From Cycas panzhihuaensis (taxonomy: Eukaryota > Cycadophyta), in assembly GCA_023213395.1 (NCBI GenBank), contig CM041465.1, positions 153,147,741 to 153,211,740 on the forward strand: DNA of 64,000 nucleotides, read 5' to 3'. This document shows positions 59,731 to 64,000 of this stretch, in pieces. Position 1 is the stretch's first letter. Each line of letters begins with the position of its first letter. Made by a program: the position numbers and the translations under genes. Below the pieces are notes generated by a model. The model was not told the DNA's origin. It saw nothing but the letters and a program-made list of their open reading frames with translations, and searched no databases.

Positions 59731-60278
59731 TCTACTTTCTAGCCAATGAAGATGAAAATAGCAGTTGGTATATTGACTCAGGATGCTCAACTCACATGAC
59801 TCATATAAGGGGTTGGGTTTAAACAATGGATATAGCCAAAATGGGCTCTACTATATTTGGAGACAATACAACCCATGAAGCTATTGGAAAAGGAAATGTA
59901 GCTCTCTAAATCGATTCAAGAGAAACCAAATACATTGAGGATGTTCTATATATTCTAGCCTTAAGGAAGAATCTACTATTAATGGGACAGATGATGGGTC
60001 AAGATTATAGAGCCATATTTGATAATGGCAAGTGTATTATCAAAGATAAGAGACAAAATAAAGTAATTTTTGCCAGAGGAAAAATAACAAAAGATAATCT
60101 ATTCAAACTTGTCATCCCTTAATCTGATTCTTATGCTTTGAAAACAACCATCAAGATTGACACTACCATGTGGCATAAAAGATTTGAGCACTTGAATTAT
60201 AGCAATTTAGAACTTATGAAAGGCATAAGCATGGTTAATGGTTTGCCCCACATTAAAGTGGACAAAAATGTTTATGAG

Positions 60279-60283
60279 GGATG
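60279..60283. repeat. Target-site duplication, left of TRIM
   Basis: ggatg, repeated at 60607-60611. Confidence 0.88.
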
Positions 60284-60369
60284 TGTCATGGGTTGCTATT
60301 ACACCAAAAACCCCAGGGTGATTTGGGAAAAAGACTTCCTTGTGATAGTTAGCATCATGCGCTCTAATA
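60284..60369 (-). repeat. TRIM 3' terminal repeat
   Basis: 86 bp, left copy on the plus strand. Confidence 0.87.
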
Positions 60370-60510
60370 CTCCCCTATCATAAGGAGTCAGTTGTACCTA
60401 CATGACATGCATATCCACCATGACATTTCTCAGTGTCACCCCTAACACCTTTACATATCTCCAAATATATTATCATGGTACACAAGACTAGTTTTGAACC
60501 CTGGTTTCTT

Positions 60511-60518
60511 TGATACCA
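60511..60518 (-). promoter_or_regulatory. TRIM primer binding site core
   Basis: The plus strand tgatacca is TGGTATCA on the minus strand, the core of the initiator-Met site, 2 bp from the terminal repeat. Bases beyond the core are decayed. Confidence 0.8.
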
Positions 60519-60520
60519 CT

Positions 60521-60606
60521 TGTCATGGGTTGTCGTTACATCAAAAGCCCCAGGGTGATTTGGGAAGAGGACTTCCTCATGATAGTTAACATCACACACT
60601 CCAACA
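60521..60606 (-). repeat. TRIM 5' terminal repeat
   Basis: 86 bp. In element orientation it begins TGTTGGAGTGTG and ends CATGACA. Confidence 0.87.
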
Positions 60607-60660
60607 GGATGCCTACTTAGAAAACGACATAGGAAAAGTTTTCTAAAATTTACCTATAGA

Positions 60661-61560
60661 GTATAAGATCCTCTGTAATTGGTATATACTAATATTTGTG
60701 GTCCCATGGAAATTCTATCTCTAGGAGGAGCAAAATACTTTATTACTTTCATTGATAACTATACAAGGAAAACATGGGTTTTCTTCATAAAATTTAAATC
60801 TGACACGTTTCAACACTTTGTTGACTTTAAAACCTATGTGGAGAGATAAAGTAGACACAATATACTCTCCCTAAGATCAAAAAATGGGGGAGAATTCATT
60901 TCAAATCAATTTAATGCTTATTGTGTTCACCATGGAATCAGGCATTAGTTAACCAATCCCTACACCCCTCAACAAAATGGTGTAGCCAAAAGAAAGAATC
61001 ACACCATAGTTGAAATGGAAAGGTGCATGCTGAAAGATAAAAGATTAGGAAATTAATTTTGGGTTGAAGCAATATATACTGTAGTATATTTGATTAACAG
61101 AAGTACCACTAAATCACTTCGATGGAAAACTCTCGAAGAAGCATGGATAGGATACAAACCAAATATCCATCACTTAAGAGTTTTTGGCTACATGGCATAT
61201 ACTTATATTCTTGAATAGAAAATGACTAAATTAGATGATCATAGTACCAAATGAATTTTCATCATCTATAGTGATATATCAAAATTTTATAAACTTTATG
61301 ATCCAAAAGTAAGAAAGGTTATCATGAGCAAAGATGTCATCTTTCAAGAAATGGATTCCTATTATGTTGATCATCATCAAGAAAAAGGAAAGAATATGGA
61401 AATAAATATTGATTCCAATCCTAGGTCCACATATGTGCCACCTCGGTAGCTCCAAAGAAGGACCATTGATGTTGAAAGTGGGGAGGGAACTTCTTCTCAA
61501 CCTCCACTACTAAATTTTCCTAGGGAGGAAACCTCTCAACCTCCACCATGAACAATTCCT
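60661..61560 (+). pseudogene. Copia 2 integrase
   Basis: TNICGPMEI (near 60685; the family has T/S-D-x-x-G-P), FIDNYTRKTWVFF (near 60740), LRSKNGGEF (near 60875; usually S-D-N-G-G-E-F) and PQQNGVAKRKNHTI (near 60975; usually A-E-R-K/M-N). All three DDE acids are replaced by Asn, Lys and Lys. The C-terminal block LRVFGYMAY lies near 61180 and VIMSKDVIFQE near 61320. Confidence 0.87.
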
Positions 61561-61584
61561 AAATGGACTCACAGATATCATCCT

Positions 61585-62590
61585 ATGGATAACATGTTAG
61601 ATCATGATTATAATAGAAGATCAACTCGATCTCATAGGGTAAACTTTGCCCTTATGTCTCATGTTATGGAAACACATGAGCCTCAAACCTTTAATGAGGA
61701 TAGTTTAGATGCTATATGGAGAAAAGCTATGGAGGAAGAATACAACTCCATTGTAAAAAATGACACTTGGGAATTGGTTGATCTTCCTCCCAACAAAAAG
61801 CCTATTGGGACTAAGTGGATATACAAAACAAAATTTAGATCTAATGGCTCTATTGATAAGCACAAAGCTCATCTTGTTATAAACGAATACTCTCAAAAGG
61901 AAGGCATTGATTATAATGAGACCTTTGTTGTAGTTGCCAGAATGGAAATAATTTGGATGATTATTAATTTGGTTGCTCAAATGAAATGGGACATTTGCCA
62001 AATGGACATCAAAAGTGTTTCTCTTAATGGCTATATCGAAGAAGACATCTATGTCTCTCAACCCCTCAGTTTTGAAGTCATGAGGGAAGAAAACAAAGTG
62101 TACAAACTTAAGAAAGCACTTTATGGACTTCAACAAGCACCTAAGGTATAGTATTCCCATATTAATAAATATTATAAAGATCAAGGCTTCAAAAGATCTC
62201 AATCAAACCAAAATCTATACACTAACATCGAAGGTAAATCGATCCTAATTATGGGATTATATGTTGATGATCTTTTTGATATAGGAAATGATCCACAACT
62301 CTCACATTAATTCAAGGGAGATATATGTAGAGAATTTGAAATGACTAACTTGGGTCTAATGCATTACTTCCTTGGAATAGAAGTACGGCAAGATGATGGC
62401 AGCATTCTTATCTCCCAAAGAAAATATACCTTGGACTTACTTCAAAAGTTTAAGATGAGTGAATGTAAACTTTTAATTACTCCTACTGAAGTTAGAATAA
62501 AACTTTTAAAGCATGATGAGTTTGCTCATATGGATCTGATACTATATAAGCAACTAATTGGTAGCTTAATTTACTTGACTTCTACATAAC
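61585..62590 (+). pseudogene. Copia 2 reverse transcriptase
   Basis: A 188-codon open stretch (61585-62151) contains WRKAMEEEYNSI, NDTWELVDLP, PIGTKWIYKTK, QMDIKSVSLNG, EDIYVSQPL and KKALYGLQQAP. A stop follows, at the Trp-like position after the last motif. The active site YVDD is intact at 62260-62271. 62341-62589 is open and has LGLMHYFLGIEV and then I-x-x-x-Q-R-K-Y, then LIGSLIYLTST. Most changes are single substitutions. Confidence 0.92.
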
Positions 62591-63200
62591 CTAATATCAT
62601 GCATGTAGTTACTGTGGTATCTTGATTTATGCATGATCTAAAGACTTCTCATTGGCAAGCAGCAAAAAGAATCCTATGATATCTTAAAGACATGATAGAT
62701 TTTGGGCTATGTTACAAGTCTACATCAAATTTTAGATTAATAGGGCATACAGATTCAGATTAGGCTGGTGATATAGATGATAGGAAATCTACATCAAGTT
62801 ACACCTTTAATATGGTTTCAATAGCTAAAGTGTGGAGCTCAAAGAAACAAAATATAGTTTTTTTATCAACAGAAGAGGCAGAATATAAAACAGTAGTTAT
62901 AAGGGCATGTAAAATAGTTTGGTTGCATTATCTTCTACAAGATCTTAACATAGAATAGTAAGGGTGAACCAAAATCTAGTGCGATAATTAAAGCACCATA
63001 CAAATGACAAAGAATCTATTTTTTCGTGGTGGAACCAAGCATATTGAGACACCACATCATTTCATTCGAGAATTAGTACATGAAGGACAAATTGAGCTAA
63101 AATATTATAGTATAGAGGACTAGATAGTGGATATCTTCACAAAAACATTGGGTAAGATCAAGTTCTAGAAATTCAGAGAAACTTTGAGAATTCCTCACAT
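62591..63200 (+). pseudogene. Copia 2 RNase H
   Basis: LIGHTDSD-stop-AGDIDDRKSTSSY (62740-62800) matches the D-A-D-W-A-G-D block, with TAG at the usual Trp. FLSTEEAEYKTV is near 62865 and GTKHIETPHHFIRELV near 63035-63080. It ends with VDIFTKTLGKIK near 63130, where the family has D-x-x-T-K. A purine tract (gaaggagaa, 63211-63219) and the 3' LTR follow. Confidence 0.9.
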
Positions 63201-63219
63201 TGGGGATTATGAAGGAGAA

Positions 63220-63536
63220 TGTTGGGATAACCCCCAATGTCCTAAGGATATGTGCACCTAGGGCCCCTCAAAGCCACCTTTAGGGCTCCCTAAGGCACCT
63301 AGAGCCTCCCTAAGCCGTCATCAACTGACATATTCAGGTATGCTTTATTATTTTAATTTATTTTTTTATTTTTGATGGCTAACATATAAGTCAAGTTGAG
63401 GTGCTTAGGCAGCTCCCCAAATTTCTATTTAAAGGGTTATATTACAGCCTAGGTTTTTTCAACACTGTCTTCTATTATATGGAAATTTTTTAATCGGAAT
63501 GGCATCCTGACCTACTCTGCTCCTCTGCAAATGATA
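63220..63536 (+). repeat. Copia 2 3' LTR
   Basis: 317 bp, TGTTGGGATAAC...ATGATA (last bases decayed from aca). Confidence 0.9.
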
Positions 63537-63541
63537 AGATG
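63537..63541. repeat. Target-site duplication, right of Copia 2
   Basis: agatg, matching 55395-55399. Confidence 0.8.
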
Positions 63542-64000
63542 AAACTCAAAAGCATAAAGGAGCCACAAATGGCTTATGACTACACTAATATACACTTATC
63601 AATCTTAAAATATATAGTGGATTTAATGCAAATAAGAATGTTTCTTTAATTAGTAAACCAACAACCTTAAGATATATGGAATTTCTAGCAAATTTTATTA
63701 AAATAATATAGATGAAATGAAGAGTTGATCTTTTATAAATTTATATGCAAACTAAGTGTAATCTTGAAGTTTTAAAGGCAATGAAAGGCCTTAAATAGTT
63801 AAAAATACTTAAATAAATCCTTTTAAATTCAAATATAAATGTTAAAGAAAGAGAACAGTAATGGTAAGCAGTACCAATTTGTCATTTTGATCTAAATAAA
63901 GTTTATAATCTTCAAGAAGCTAAAATTGATGCTAAAGAGCTAGAAAACAACTTGTAAGCTTATAAAACCAAATAAATATTATCCATAATTAATTACTATG
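63542..64000. other. No recognisable feature
   Basis: A-rich flank of Copia 2, similar in style to 54841-55394, the sequence on its other side. Nothing further seen. Confidence 0.4.

Larger units (their letters stand above)
60284..60606 (-). mobile_element. TRIM-like miniature LTR element, 323 bp
   Basis: Two 86-bp direct repeats (60284-60369 and 60521-60606) begin TGTCATGGG and end in ctaata or ccaaca. The 151-bp interior ends in tgataccact, the reverse complement of an initiator-Met-type primer site, directly beside the right repeat. A purine-rich stretch (minus strand ATAGGGGAG) lies beside the left repeat. So the element is on the minus strand. Target duplication ggatg on both sides. The repeats differ at about 15 of 86 sites, all transitions. 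It has no coding capacity of its own; a 73-codon frame across it is chance. Confidence 0.88.
59740..60660 (+). pseudogene. Copia 2 protease and GAG-pre-integrase (split by TRIM)
   Basis: SSWYIDSGCSTHMTH (Asp at 59775-59777) is an intact retropepsin site. 60138-60283 reads MWHKRFEHLNYSNLELM, then VNGLPHI and V-Y-E-G-C, the pre-integrase domain. It is cut at 60284 by the TRIM and resumes at 60612 with CLLRKRHRKSF. Removing the insert and one 5-bp duplication rejoins the Y-E-G-C-L-L-R-K motif in frame. Confidence 0.87.
55400..63536 (+). mobile_element. Ty1/Copia LTR retrotransposon (Copia 2), complete but dead
   Basis: LTRs at 55400-55696 and 63220-63536, a perfect primer site, an unusually long leader (about 2.9 kb), then gag, protease, integrase, RT and RNase H in Copia order. 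Target duplication agatg. The 3' LTR is about 20 bp longer because of a short internal duplication near 63262-63285. It is more decayed than Copia 1: gag, integrase and RT sit in different frames, and all three integrase catalytic acids are changed. A 323-bp TRIM-like element lies inside. Confidence 0.93.

Noticed and set aside
60378-60599. 73-codon minus-strand frame as a TRIM gene
   Set aside because: It runs across the TRIM interior and into its terminal repeat, has no domain similarity, and TRIMs are non-coding.

Overview
The window looks like plant nuclear intergenic DNA: AT-rich and packed with nested, long-dead retrotransposons. I see no intact host gene. The elements are Ty1/Copia, Ty3/Gypsy with a chromodomain remnant, and an L1-type LINE with a C-terminal RNase H. 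Every LTR element whose primer site I could read uses the plant initiator-Met tRNA site (TGGTATCAGAGC or a decayed form). LTR pairs differ by roughly 10%, and there are long stretches of unrecognisable decay. This would suit a large-genome seed plant such as a gymnosperm, but the sequence alone does not name the species. Layout: 1-1965 holds nothing recognisable. 1966-35613 is a head-to-tail tandem duplication of an old block carrying a decayed Copia reverse transcriptase. After duplication, copy A (1966-16327) received a near full-length LINE (4642-10648). Copy B (16328-35613) received a minus-strand Gypsy element (18000-24506) and a plus-strand Copia element (27173-32467). Each insertion has a target-site duplication and an empty site in the sister copy. 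The end of a Copia polyprotein and a probable 3' LTR follow (35640-36760). 36761-42240 is mostly featureless, with a tRNA-Ile-like fragment, an unidentified minus-strand reading frame, a long TA/CATATA microsatellite and one minus-strand LTR with its primer site. 42241-54840 is a minus-strand Copia split inside RNase H by a non-coding LTR element (43041-51171). That element in turn carries a gag-protease-only Gypsy derivative (43485-47314), followed by an extra copy of its own 5' leader. 55400-63536 is another Copia with a very long leader, and a 323-bp TRIM-like element (60284-60606) sits inside its GAG-pre-integrase region. How the parts relate: nothing here works as a pathway. The information is in the nesting order and the mode of decay. 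Many disabling changes are G-to-A or C-to-T (Asp/Glu to Asn/Lys at active sites, Gln/Trp/Arg to stop), as expected of methylated, silenced repeats. The least ordinary items are the TRIM, the gag-protease element with its trailing leader copy, the tandem block with reciprocal empty sites, and an LTR hairpin whose two copies differ by paired changes.
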